Shown here: piece by piece, positions 37,901 to 43,425 of the stretch
How the letters are laid out: each line of letters opens with the position of its first letter
How positions within the stretch are numbered: position 1 is the first letter of the stretch
From: Parvibaculum lavamentivorans DS-1
GTDB lineage: Bacteria > Pseudomonadota > Alphaproteobacteria > Parvibaculales > Parvibaculaceae
NCBI RefSeq assembly: GCF_000017565.1
Contig: NC_009719.1
Location: 1,054,001 to 1,118,000 of the forward strand
DNA: 64,000 nucleotides
Direction of reading: 5' to 3'
Made by a program: the position numbers and the translations under genes
Notes under the pieces: generated by a model
What the model saw: the letters and a program-made list of their open reading frames with translations, nothing else
Told to the model about the DNA's origin: nothing
The model's database searches: none

Positions 37901-38956
37901 ACGGCCGTCGATGGCGCGGCGAACGAAAGCGTGGCCTCTGCCGCACTCGATATCACCGTCCAGACCGTTCCGCCGGTTCTGGCCTCGGACGATACGATCG
38001 GCTCCGTGCCCGACGGATGGACCGTCTTCGAAGGCAACGGCCACGCCTACTCTCTGGTTGGTGGGGAGAACTACTGGGCGGATGCTCAGAGCAGCGCCGC
38101 TGCCGCGCTGCCTGGAGAAAGCTATCTTCTCACGATCACGAGTGCGGAGGAAAATGCCTTCGTCACGACGATCCATTCCGGCCGTCTGTGGTTGGGCGCT
38201 ACCGATGTTGCCACCGAGGGCAACTGGATGTGGCAAACCGGTCCCGAAGCAGGAACCGCGTTCTGGTCTGGCGACTCTTCCGGAAGCGCGGTCGCCGGGG
38301 CCTATAGCAACTGGGCGCCCGGTCAGCCGAGCGTCACGGACGGGATTGGTGCGGACGAGGACTATCTGATCCGGAATTCCTCGGCCCAATGGAACGATTC
38401 CCTCTACTACGACACTTACTTCTCCGCCAGTGCAATGGCGGAAATTGGCGGCTACGGCCATAGCTACGCCGACGACGTGAATGAGGATGCGGCCTATACC
38501 TTTGCCGGAAGCATCCTCCTGCAGAATGACGGCGATCGTGCGAGCATTTCTTCCGTTTCCGCCACAAGCACGATGGGCGCAAGTCTGACCTACGACGCGG
38601 GCACCGGAGAGATCGTCTACGATCCGACGGCGGCAGCTTCCATCCAGGCACTTGCCGACGGCCAAACTGCAACCGACAGCTTTACCTACACGCTCGCCGG
38701 CGGCAGCTCCGCGACCGTTTCGATTGAGGTGGCCGGGCGCGACGAAGTCTTCATGATGTCCATGGGCTCTACGTTTGACGCATCAAGCTTGCTTGACATG
38801 TCGGGTGAGATTTCGGGCCTGCCGGGCGGCGATACAGGCGGCGCGGGAGGCCAGGGCGAAGAAGGCGGCTACTTTGCCTACTTTGATAGCGGCACTTCCC
38901 AACTCTATGCGCAGGATCCGGCAAGCGAGACCGGCACCCTGTCAGCGGTCGTCTGA
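28979..38956 (+). CDS. giant secreted adhesin with Ig-like repeats and C-type-lectin-like domain
   Basis: A 3325-residue surface protein without a Sec signal, as expected for a type I substrate. Residues 1-135 resemble the prefix domain of BapA-like adhesins (DDLRVEGGELVLTSPDG). Residues about 139-2995 are 29 Ig-like repeats of about 98 residues. Residues about 3010-3158 form a C-type-lectin-like domain (LWLGATD, EGNWMWQTG, SNWAPGQPS, QWND). Residues about 3160-3250 are a VCBS/cadherin-like segment (DDVNEDAAYTF), and a tail of about 75 residues is the likely secretion signal. I saw no RTX nonapeptides. Many conserved Asp at repeat junctions could bind calcium and stiffen the rod. ATG at 28979; the row of ABC and HlyD genes follows at once. 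Expected role: attachment or biofilm formation. Confidence 0.92.
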   Translation: MKIVLQLTGPDGVSELVTIEAGSNFTVPGGMTVEIVSLEGVDDLRVEGGELVLTSPDGAIRIAGLGADFFAETAAIAESGIVGPLPGAFLRLFGWLDTPDAGSRNAESGPGIYGQGLREGSDDLPPPLDSSNDSGTMTAPAAPVISSWSHDTGLPGDGVTSDTTLTLSGTAEAGATVTLFDGDTELGTVTADPGGTWTFDTAALGDGTHEFTATATNAGGTGQISAPLTVTVDTVAPGAPVISGYAADTGTIGDSITSDTTLTLTGTAEAGATIEIFDGAVSLGTAIADGVGLWSFTTGELEDGEHDFTASATDLAGNTGGASAVFTVEVDTEAPGAPVISGFSDDTGTQGDSITSDTILTLTGTAEAGAAIIIFDGDTELGTALADGAGAWSFATGELGEGQHEFTAIATDAAGNTGNVSAAFSVEIDTSGPSAPVIAGFSGDTGIADDGVTSDTTLTLTGTADAGTTVTIFDGPHVLGTAIADGVGNWSFDTAELSEGGHQFTATATDAAGNIGERSENFDVVVDVTPPAISIATPVSGDGLVNASEGGSLSVSGTAAGGQQVFVTFRDAGGTTVTGSAFVDGLGNWTLSDADISGLQNGEVSIEAYAVDRAGNQSGTTTETVIFDSGLPTAPVITGFTDNTGFPGDNLTYDTTPTLTGTAEAGTTVEIFDGQTSLGTAIADGAGNWTFTTGTLAEGTHTLTARTTDEAGNKGAVSAPLNLSIDTTAPTVTVTTPIAGDGIVNAAEDGYFVISGTSAGGQRVYLTFTDGSGATATGSALVDGAGSWTLNADISGLDEGAIVLEVYAEDQAGNRSDTVEVAIAHDSVAPASPLITGFSEDTGNQGDGRTSDNTVTLTGTATAGVTVEIFIGVTSLGTVIADGAGAWSFTTEELADGSHYFSVVAVDEAGNRSTSSSSYIVTVDTVPPGLTITMPISGDGIVNASEDNSVSLSGTAPGGQRVYVTFTDEDGATATGEAIVVGGNWTLPGVDISALADGDITVEAYAVDQAGNNSGTVTETIGHDTAAPAAPVITGFTDDSGAAGDARTNDTTPTLTGTAEAGATVQIRDGAVLLGTAEVDGDGNWSFTTPELVEGGHSLTVRTVDAAGNLSPSASLGLTIDTTAHAVLITTPIATDNVVNAAEDGSVSVSGTASGAQRVYVTFRDESGATVDGGYALVTGGGNWTLSGVDISGLQNGNIAVEVYSVDQAGNQSGTTTATVTLDNTGPAAPVIVDFSDDTGFDGDNQTADNTLTFTGTAEAGATVNVYVGMTVVATGIADGDGNWTATTEALADGTSTFYARAVDDVGNASGVSSGIAINIDTIAPDAPTLDSYSLDTGVPDDGITADGNLTLTGTAPAGAMRIVIYDNGVEIGTVVVNAGAWTFHTGDLADGDHSFTAAARDYVGNESDQTDPLTVIIDTENPDAPVITGFSDDTGGVGDGVTADTTLTIIGTSEENATISIFNQGSFLGTVTADGNGDWSYDTGTLSQGEYIFTARAVDVAGNVSPMSDSLDVTVSIPVTPAPLITGFSGDSGTQGDSLTNDATLTIEGTSAANATVEVFRGGVSLGTTIADGSGNWSFTTAELADGSHIFRARATAPSSSVSTHSEQFTVTVDTTAPLVTISDPVDGDNIVGALTDGSLTVSGSAPGGQQIFVTFRDGSGATASGTASVAGNGSWTLTGADISALDNGAITIEAYAVDQAGNQSDTATHEILLDNEVPAAPVISGFSDDTGTQTGSTSDTTLTFTGTAEADATVQLFRGGSVVGSATADGDGNWTITTGELPEGYATYDARAFDAAGNASGWSNALYLNIDTTAPATPAIVSFSSDSGLQGDSLTNDTTLTLSGTGAAGSTIVIYDGGVELGTAQVTGGGTWSFTTATLVDGGHSFTAAARDGAGNYSAETAAFEVTIDATRPDAPVITGYSDDTGNPDYQTSDNTLLFTGTAGAGETVNVYLGQTIVATGVADENGDWSAATGVVADGFHYFYARAVDAAGNQSIQSANYAINIDTVAPAAPAITGFTNDNGAATDDGISSFNWTYLSGTAEPGTNTIVVYRDGEQIGTASVNGGSWTFLASALLEGTHTFTAAARDFAGNESGESNEVEFTVDLTPPPVPVIASISDDTGTPGDFRTSDTTPTLSGTAEAGTTVTIRDGSTVLGTAVVDGGGNWSYTTPELGEGVHVFTVKATDAAGRESNYSGTQLVIIDTTPPAAPVITGFSDDTLPMGDGTTSDTTPTLSGTAAANSTVEIFEGGISLGTVTADGSGNWSFTTEELAEASYSFTARVSDDAGNVSDESAALDLTISSGPVPATATPAITLYSNDTGVTGDGITRDNTLDLYGTTVNGASVEIFDGGVSLGTVTADGAGNWHFLTGTLAEGDHDFTAVATAPGGYGPSGHSAAFSVTVDTVAPAAPFIAGFSDDIGYSSSDNLTSDNTLTFAGTADANVTINIFRGGGLIATTEADGNGDWSVTTGPIADGYAAYEARAVDAAGNMSAPSNSITIGIDTVAPAAPVITGFSPDSGTQGDGVTTNNFISVTGTAEAGTRTVVIYDNGVEVGEVTVNGTSWIFYTESLSEGAHEFTAIGYDYAGNESAESGILTVTIDDTAPPVPVITAISDDTGFSTTDKQTTDTTPTITGTAEVGTTVRVFINGGSVGTTVADANGAWSFTTGTLADGYHSVTVRAEDEAGNQSAQTGAMYVVVDTAPPAITITTPIASDNVVNGSEDNYFNVSGTSIGGHTVHITFTDELGGTVTGTATVNGTSWILSGANISGLQSGEITVEAYAVDRAGNESGTVTNIIELDNIAPAAPVITGFTDDTGIANNQTSDTTPALTGTAGAGETIRVYLAGSEIGTTTADGSGNWTVTTSVLPEGYHSITARAVDDAGNLSAFSNTQIVWVDTTAPAAPTIDSWGSDTGTVGDGITDDNTITLSGTRPAATFVNVYDNGVLLGTVPMTGETWLFVTEALPDGEHSFTVTAVDGAANESVASAALDITVQTVPPVLASDDTIGSVPDGWTVFEGNGHAYSLVGGENYWADAQSSAAAALPGESYLLTITSAEENAFVTTIHSGRLWLGATDVATEGNWMWQTGPEAGTAFWSGDSSGSAVAGAYSNWAPGQPSVTDGIGADEDYLIRNSSAQWNDSLYYDTYFSASAMAEIGGYGHSYADDVNEDAAYTFAGSILLQNDGDRASISSVSATSTMGASLTYDAGTGEIVYDPTAAASIQALADGQTATDSFTYTLAGGSSATVSIEVAGRDEVFMMSMGSTFDASSLLDMSGEISGLPGGDTGGAGGQGEEGGYFAYFDSGTSQLYAQDPASETGTLSAVV
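29393..37963 (+). repeat. 29 tandem Ig-like repeat units of two classes
   Basis: Unit length averages about 295 bases. Class A (23 units) begins APVITGF-x-DDTG and contains TLTGTAEAG-T-V and LGT-x-IADG. Class B (units 5, 7, 9, 11, 16 and 27) begins with TTP-I-x-GD-x-VNA-x-ED and contains GGQRVYVTF and ISGLQNG. Units 4-12 alternate A-B-A-B. Copies are diverged at DNA level, so recent expansion by slippage is unlikely. Confidence 0.88.
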
Positions 38957-38965
38957 GGAAACCTC

Positions 38966-41134
38966 ATGACGGGCGCAACACAGGACAGGAGACTGGAGAC
39001 AGGGGAGGTGGACTACCTTCCCGCGCTCGAGGCGGCGCTGCGCTATTTCGGCAAGAGTGCGGAAAGGGATGCGCTGCTCGCGGGTCTGCCGCTCAAGGGC
39101 GGGCGTCTTGCTTCGCCTTATGTTGCCGAGGTCTCGTCCCGCGCGGAAATCCTCGCGGCCGAAGCGGGCGTTCCCGCCCAGCAGCTTTCGCGCACACAGA
39201 TGCCCGCGCTCGCCGTCTCGGTGGTTGACGGCGCGGTCGCGCTTCTCGTCCGTCGGGGCTCCGGCTTCATGGCGTCTCAGGGCGATGGCGAGGCTTTCTG
39301 GCTCCCCGATCATGAACTGGATGCGGACGCCGCCGTCTGGCAGCTCCGCCCCGCCTTCTATTTCGACCAGCGCAGCCTTCTCCTTGATGTCGAACCGGAG
39401 AAGGACTGGTTCAAGGGAACGCTCCTCGCAAACCGGCGGCTCTACGGCTTCGCCATTCTCGCCGGTCTCTTCGTCAATCTCGCCGCCATCGCGATCTCGC
39501 TCTTCACCATGGCGGTCTATGACCGCGTGATCCCGAACAATGCCATGTCGAGCCTCGTTGTGCTCGCCATCGGCATTTCGGTCGTCATCCTGACGGACAT
39601 TGCGATGCGCGTGATCCGCGGCTATCTCGTCGATGTCGCGGGCCGCCGCTTCGACGTGACAGTCGGCGCGCGCCTGTTCCGCCAGCTCCTCGCCCTTCGC
39701 GGCACCGCGCGTCCGCAAAGCGCGGGCACGCTCGCCAATACGGTCCGCGAATTCGAGACCGTGCGCGACTTCTTCACTTCCGCCACGCTGGTAGGTCTCG
39801 GCGACGTCCCCTTCGTCTTCCTCTTCCTCGCCATCATCTGGTGGGTCGGCGGCTGGATCGTCCTCGTGCCCGTGGCGGGTATCGCTCTCATCGTCGCCAC
39901 CGGCTTCCTGCTGCAAAAGCCGATAGGCCGCGCCGTCGCCCGCGCACATCGCGAAGCCGCGCACAAATCCGCCTTCCTTCACGAAACCATGGCCGGTATC
40001 GACACCATCAAGGCCATCAATGCGCAAAGCTGGGCGCGCCGCCACTGGGAAGCCCTGATCGCGCAGACCGGCGAGACCGCCATCGTCTCGCGGCAATGGT
40101 CGAGCCTGTCGGGCTCGATAACGGCGGGTGTCGCGAGCTTCGTCACCATATTTACGGTCGTCGTCGGCGCGGTGCTGGTTGGCGCGGGCAACATCACCTC
40201 GGGCGCGCTCATCGCCGCCGTCATTCTCTCCGGCCGCGCCATTTCGCCTTTCGCCCAGATCGCGAACCTGATGGCGCGCTGGCAGCAGACGAAACTAGCG
40301 GTCGGCGGTCTCGACAAGTTCATGCAAGCCCCCGTCGAGGAAACACCCGGCCAGATCCAGAAGGTCGCGGCGAAGGGCGCTCTCTCTTTTCGCGACGTGC
40401 GTTTCTCTTATCCCTCGCCGGGAGAGGACGTGCCGCCCGTCACCGCATTGGACGGCATAAGCATCGACATCGCGGCAGGCACCAGCGTCGCCATTCTCGG
40501 CCGTGTCGGCTCCGGCAAGAGCACCGCGCTCCGCCTCGCGCTCAACTTGAACGCGCCGGATGCCGGTCACGTCCTCCTCGATGGCGTGGACGTTCGCCAG
40601 ATACACCCCGCCGCGCTCCGCACGGCCGTCGGCTATGCCGGTCAGGAAGCCGTCCTCTTTCACGGCACCATTCGCGACAACATCCTCGCCGCCCATCCGG
40701 GCCTCGGTGACGAACGTCTGCTGGAGGTCATCCGCGCCGCCGGGCTTGACGAGCTTCTCTCTCGTTCCGTGCTCGGTCTGCAGACGCAGGTGGGCGAGGG
40801 TGGGGCGCGGCTCTCGGGCGGTGAGCGGCAGGCTGTCTCGCTCGCCCGCGCCATCGCCGCCCGCCCGCCCGTGCTGCTGCTCGATGAGCCGACTTCGGCC
40901 ATGGACAACACGACCGAACAGCGCGTCATCGCCGGTCTCGCCCGTGAGCGGGCCGGCCTCACCACTGTCATTGTCACGCACAAGCCCGCGCTCCTGCCGC
41001 TTGTCTCGCGCGTCGTCGTGCTGGATCGTGGCCGCGTCGCGATGGACGGCCCGCGCGACAAGGTCCTCGCCGCCCTCACCGGCAAGGAGCCGCGCAGCGC
41101 GCTCAACCTCGTTACCGGAGGAGTAAAGGAATGA
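38966..41134 (+). CDS. type I secretion ABC transporter (LapB-like)
   Basis: A 722-residue permease-ATPase. The N-terminal 130 residues look like a peptidase-C39-like domain that lacks an evident catalytic Cys, as in exporters that only bind their substrate. A membrane domain of about six helices follows (about 160-430), then the ATPase (about 475-722) with Walker A GRVGSGKST, signature LSGGERQ and Walker B VLLLDEPTSAMD. It drives export of the adhesin encoded 9 bases upstream. ATG at 38966 has GAGGAAACC before it. The stop overlaps the adaptor start (ATGA). Confidence 0.9.
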   Translation: MTGATQDRRLETGEVDYLPALEAALRYFGKSAERDALLAGLPLKGGRLASPYVAEVSSRAEILAAEAGVPAQQLSRTQMPALAVSVVDGAVALLVRRGSGFMASQGDGEAFWLPDHELDADAAVWQLRPAFYFDQRSLLLDVEPEKDWFKGTLLANRRLYGFAILAGLFVNLAAIAISLFTMAVYDRVIPNNAMSSLVVLAIGISVVILTDIAMRVIRGYLVDVAGRRFDVTVGARLFRQLLALRGTARPQSAGTLANTVREFETVRDFFTSATLVGLGDVPFVFLFLAIIWWVGGWIVLVPVAGIALIVATGFLLQKPIGRAVARAHREAAHKSAFLHETMAGIDTIKAINAQSWARRHWEALIAQTGETAIVSRQWSSLSGSITAGVASFVTIFTVVVGAVLVGAGNITSGALIAAVILSGRAISPFAQIANLMARWQQTKLAVGGLDKFMQAPVEETPGQIQKVAAKGALSFRDVRFSYPSPGEDVPPVTALDGISIDIAAGTSVAILGRVGSGKSTALRLALNLNAPDAGHVLLDGVDVRQIHPAALRTAVGYAGQEAVLFHGTIRDNILAAHPGLGDERLLEVIRAAGLDELLSRSVLGLQTQVGEGGARLSGGERQAVSLARAIAARPPVLLLDEPTSAMDNTTEQRVIAGLARERAGLTTVIVTHKPALLPLVSRVVVLDRGRVAMDGPRDKVLAALTGKEPRSALNLVTGGVKE

Positions 41135-42450
41135 GCACCCGCCTCCTCATGAATGCCGCCCCCGCGATCCTCGATCCCGTACGCGGGCCGAAACAGGCCG
41201 TGCTCACGCTGCTCGGCGTCGTCGCCGGGCTCTTCTTCTTTCTGCTTCTCTGGTCCGCCTTCGCCCATATCGACGTCACCGCGAGCGGCGAGGGCGCGGT
41301 CGTTCCCTCGAGCCACATTCAGGTCGTGCAGAACCTCGAAGGCGGCATTCTTCGCAAGGTACTGGTCCGCGAAGGCGATCGCGTCTCGGAAGGCGATGTC
41401 GTCGCTCAGATCGACAATACAGGCGCTCTCTCCTCCTACCGCGAGGATCTGAGTACCTTCCGCGCCATGCAGGCCTCCGCCGCGCGTCTTTCAGCGGAAG
41501 CGTCCGGCGCGCCGCTCGCCTTCCCGGTGGATCTGCTCGACGCCGAGGAAAGCGCCGCCCTTATCGCCGCCGAAACCTCACTCTATGAAAGCCGTATGTC
41601 AGGCCTTACCGATGCCGTCGCCGTTTTCGAGCGTCAGGAGGAACAGGCCCGCGAAACCATCATGGAAGCGACGGAGCGGATCGGCCATCTCGAAGACAAG
41701 CGGCGCTCGCTCGCCGCGGAGCACAGTCTCGTTTCGCGTCAGGTCCGTGACGGGCTCATGTCCGTCGTCGAGAAACTGAAGCTCGAACGCATGCTCGCTG
41801 AAACCGACGAAGCACTGTCGAAGGCGCGCGGCGACATCAGGGCCGCCGAGATCGAACTGCAGGAGCTTGCCTCGCGTATCGCCGAGCGCCGCTCCACCTT
41901 CGTCAGTGAGGCCCGTGAACAACTTGGCCGCGCCAATGCCGAAGTCGCCGCCCTGTCGCAGCGCCTCATTGCCCATCGCGACCGTGTCGGCCGCCGCGAC
42001 GTGCGCGCGCCCGCCAATGGCATCGTGAAGCGCGTCGCGACGCTCACATCGGGCGCCGTCATAGAACCCGGCGGTACCATCATGGAAATCGTGCCCCTCG
42101 ACGACACACTCTTCATCGAGGCCCGCATGGCACCAGCCGACATCGCCTTCATCCATGCCGGTCAGGAAGCGAAGGTGCGCATCACCGCCTATGACTTCTC
42201 CGTCTATGGCGCGTTGCCCGGCCGCGTCGAGCGCGTCGGCGCCGATACGCAGATGACCCAGGAGGGTGCTCATTACTTCCCCGTCACGGTCAGTGTCGAC
42301 CACGCCGCGCTCGAAGACCGTCAGGCGGAACTTCCCATCATTCCGGGCATGATCTCGCAGGTCAGCGTCATCACGGGCGACCGCACGATCCTCGGCTATC
42401 TCCTGAAGCCAGTTCTGAAGCTCAAGGAACGTGCCCTGCAGGAACGCTGA
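41131..42450 (+). CDS. HlyD-family membrane fusion protein (LapC-like)
   Basis: A 439-residue periplasmic adaptor: one membrane helix (about 25-50), a split biotinyl-lipoyl domain (VVQNLEGGILRKVLVREGD and the matching VRAPANGIVKRV), a long coiled-coil hairpin (about 100-280) and a beta-barrel C-terminal part (RITAYDFSVYGALPGRVERV, a hallmark of HlyD adaptors). It links the ABC exporter to the TolC-type channel. It overlaps the ABC gene by four bases and ends the operon. Confidence 0.9.
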   Translation: MSTRLLMNAAPAILDPVRGPKQAVLTLLGVVAGLFFFLLLWSAFAHIDVTASGEGAVVPSSHIQVVQNLEGGILRKVLVREGDRVSEGDVVAQIDNTGALSSYREDLSTFRAMQASAARLSAEASGAPLAFPVDLLDAEESAALIAAETSLYESRMSGLTDAVAVFERQEEQARETIMEATERIGHLEDKRRSLAAEHSLVSRQVRDGLMSVVEKLKLERMLAETDEALSKARGDIRAAEIELQELASRIAERRSTFVSEAREQLGRANAEVAALSQRLIAHRDRVGRRDVRAPANGIVKRVATLTSGAVIEPGGTIMEIVPLDDTLFIEARMAPADIAFIHAGQEAKVRITAYDFSVYGALPGRVERVGADTQMTQEGAHYFPVTVSVDHAALEDRQAELPIIPGMISQVSVITGDRTILGYLLKPVLKLKERALQER

Positions 42451-42585
42451 CATCGGGTCACAGACCGTCGATGCATGATCTCGTTATCATGAGGTCCGCC
42501 GCCTTCCGGCGCTCCACCGATTATCGAGATGCTCACCGTGGAGCGCGAAAATCGGCATGGCATTGCCGGCGGCAGTCACGCTTGG

Positions 42586-42605
42586 TCCGGCCGATCCGGA
42601 TTTTT
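42586..42605 (+). terminator. weak terminator candidate after the secretion operon
   Basis: TCCGG (42586-42590), five-base loop, CCGGA (42596-42600), then TTTTT. The stem is short. The position, about 135 bases after the HlyD stop with no gene between, fits a terminator. Confidence 0.35.
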
Positions 42606-42717
42606 ATGTGCACAGCACGGGCATCGGGGGGTACAACAGCGTAAACTGGGTCTCCTGACACTTCCCATGGCCGTGTAAACTGTTGAATACACTGACAAAT
42701 AAAATCTCCATCGCCCC

Positions 42718-42786
42718 CATGATGGATTTGAACGAGTTGCCTTTTATCTCAACAGCTTAGGCGCCGCCGTGTGCTCAGCGTGTGCA
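42718..42786 (+). repeat. 69-base dispersed repeat, copy 1
   Basis: Aligned without gaps to 59405-59473, it agrees at 56 of 69 positions (about 81%) by my count. It starts CATGATGGATTTGA and ends GCGTGTGCA. Its frame is not preserved (a TAG interrupts it here), so it is a DNA- or RNA-level element or a remnant of a mobile element. Confidence 0.65.
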
Positions 42787-43111
42787 GTTGTAGATGAAAA
42801 AGTCTGTCTGACCACGAAGTAGCCCCAACTATTCCAGTTGTGAGATCTCGATCCAATTCTCCGAAGACGTTCTTATTCCCGTCCTCAAACGGCACACGCG
42901 GAAAGCACGAAGATGTTCAGGGCTTGTGGGTCTTCTGCGGCAGTTTGGACACCTTCATTGCGAATCTCTGTCTCAAGATGATTGTTCTGAATCCGGCAAA
43001 GCTCCGCGGGCCGCGGAGATGCTTGAGAGAGTCGTGTGAGCGAAATGTAAGACGGCCCGCGAAGGATCGGGAGGGCTTGTGTGCGCGGCGTGGAAGGCGA
43101 GGAAGGGCTGT

Positions 43112-43144
43112 CATATAAGATGCATCAAACATGCATCTTATATG
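43112..43144. promoter_or_regulatory. NsrR-type operator upstream of the NO reductase
   Basis: A perfect inverted repeat of 14-base arms (43112-43125 and 43131-43144) around CAAAC. The core AAGATGCAT-N5-ATGCATCTT (43117-43139) has the length and arms of the NsrR box known from proteobacteria (AAGATGCATTT-N-AAATGCATCTT). NsrR is an Fe-S repressor that releases DNA when NO reaches it. No nsrR gene is in the window. TATAAG or TTATAT inside the arms may be part of the promoter. Confidence 0.78.
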
Positions 43145-43425
43145 TTGGCGAATCGTCACCTGTATGGGTAACATCGACGGGAGGCGCATAAAGCGTCCAG
43201 ACCACGGATGAAAAGTCCGGGCGGAGGGAACTGGTGGCCTGCACTCGTGACAGGAATCCACGACACATCTCCGGTGGCGGTGCAAGGCCGCCGCGTACCT
43301 GCCGATGTGTAGAGCAACGACAATCCGAATTGAACGGCACGAACCGGCATTAGCTGGGGGTGCGGGGCCCATGTCGTTCCGCTCTCCGGTTTACGGCCGA
43401 TCCACAACAAAAGGAGATGCCGGCC

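Larger units (their letters stand above)
42451..43425. other. 975-base intergenic region before the NO reductase gene
   Basis: No convincing gene in any frame: the open frames here have unnatural composition and no start context. It holds a weak terminator-like hairpin (42586-42605), one copy of a 69-base dispersed repeat (42718-42786), an NsrR-type palindrome (43112-43144) and then about 280 bases of untranslated leader. An inverted CATGAT/ATCATG pair at 42474-42491 has no T tract. Confidence 0.6.

Noticed and set aside
29393-37963. Regular repeats considered as CRISPR or satellite DNA
   Set aside because: The period is about 295 bases, the copies are diverged, and all lie in one reading frame that encodes Ig-like domains.
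38012-38956. RTX calcium nonapeptide repeats at the adhesin C-terminus
   Set aside because: No GGxGxDxxx runs are present; the region is a lectin-like domain, a VCBS-like segment and a Gly-rich tail.
42840-43118. 92-residue plus-strand frame upstream of the NsrR site
   Set aside because: Arg/Ser-rich composition, GTG start without ribosome site and no family resemblance.
43145-43425. Cobalamin or other riboswitch in the norZ leader
   Set aside because: I looked for the B12-box type consensus and other familiar aptamer cores and found none; only generic GC-rich pairing is visible.
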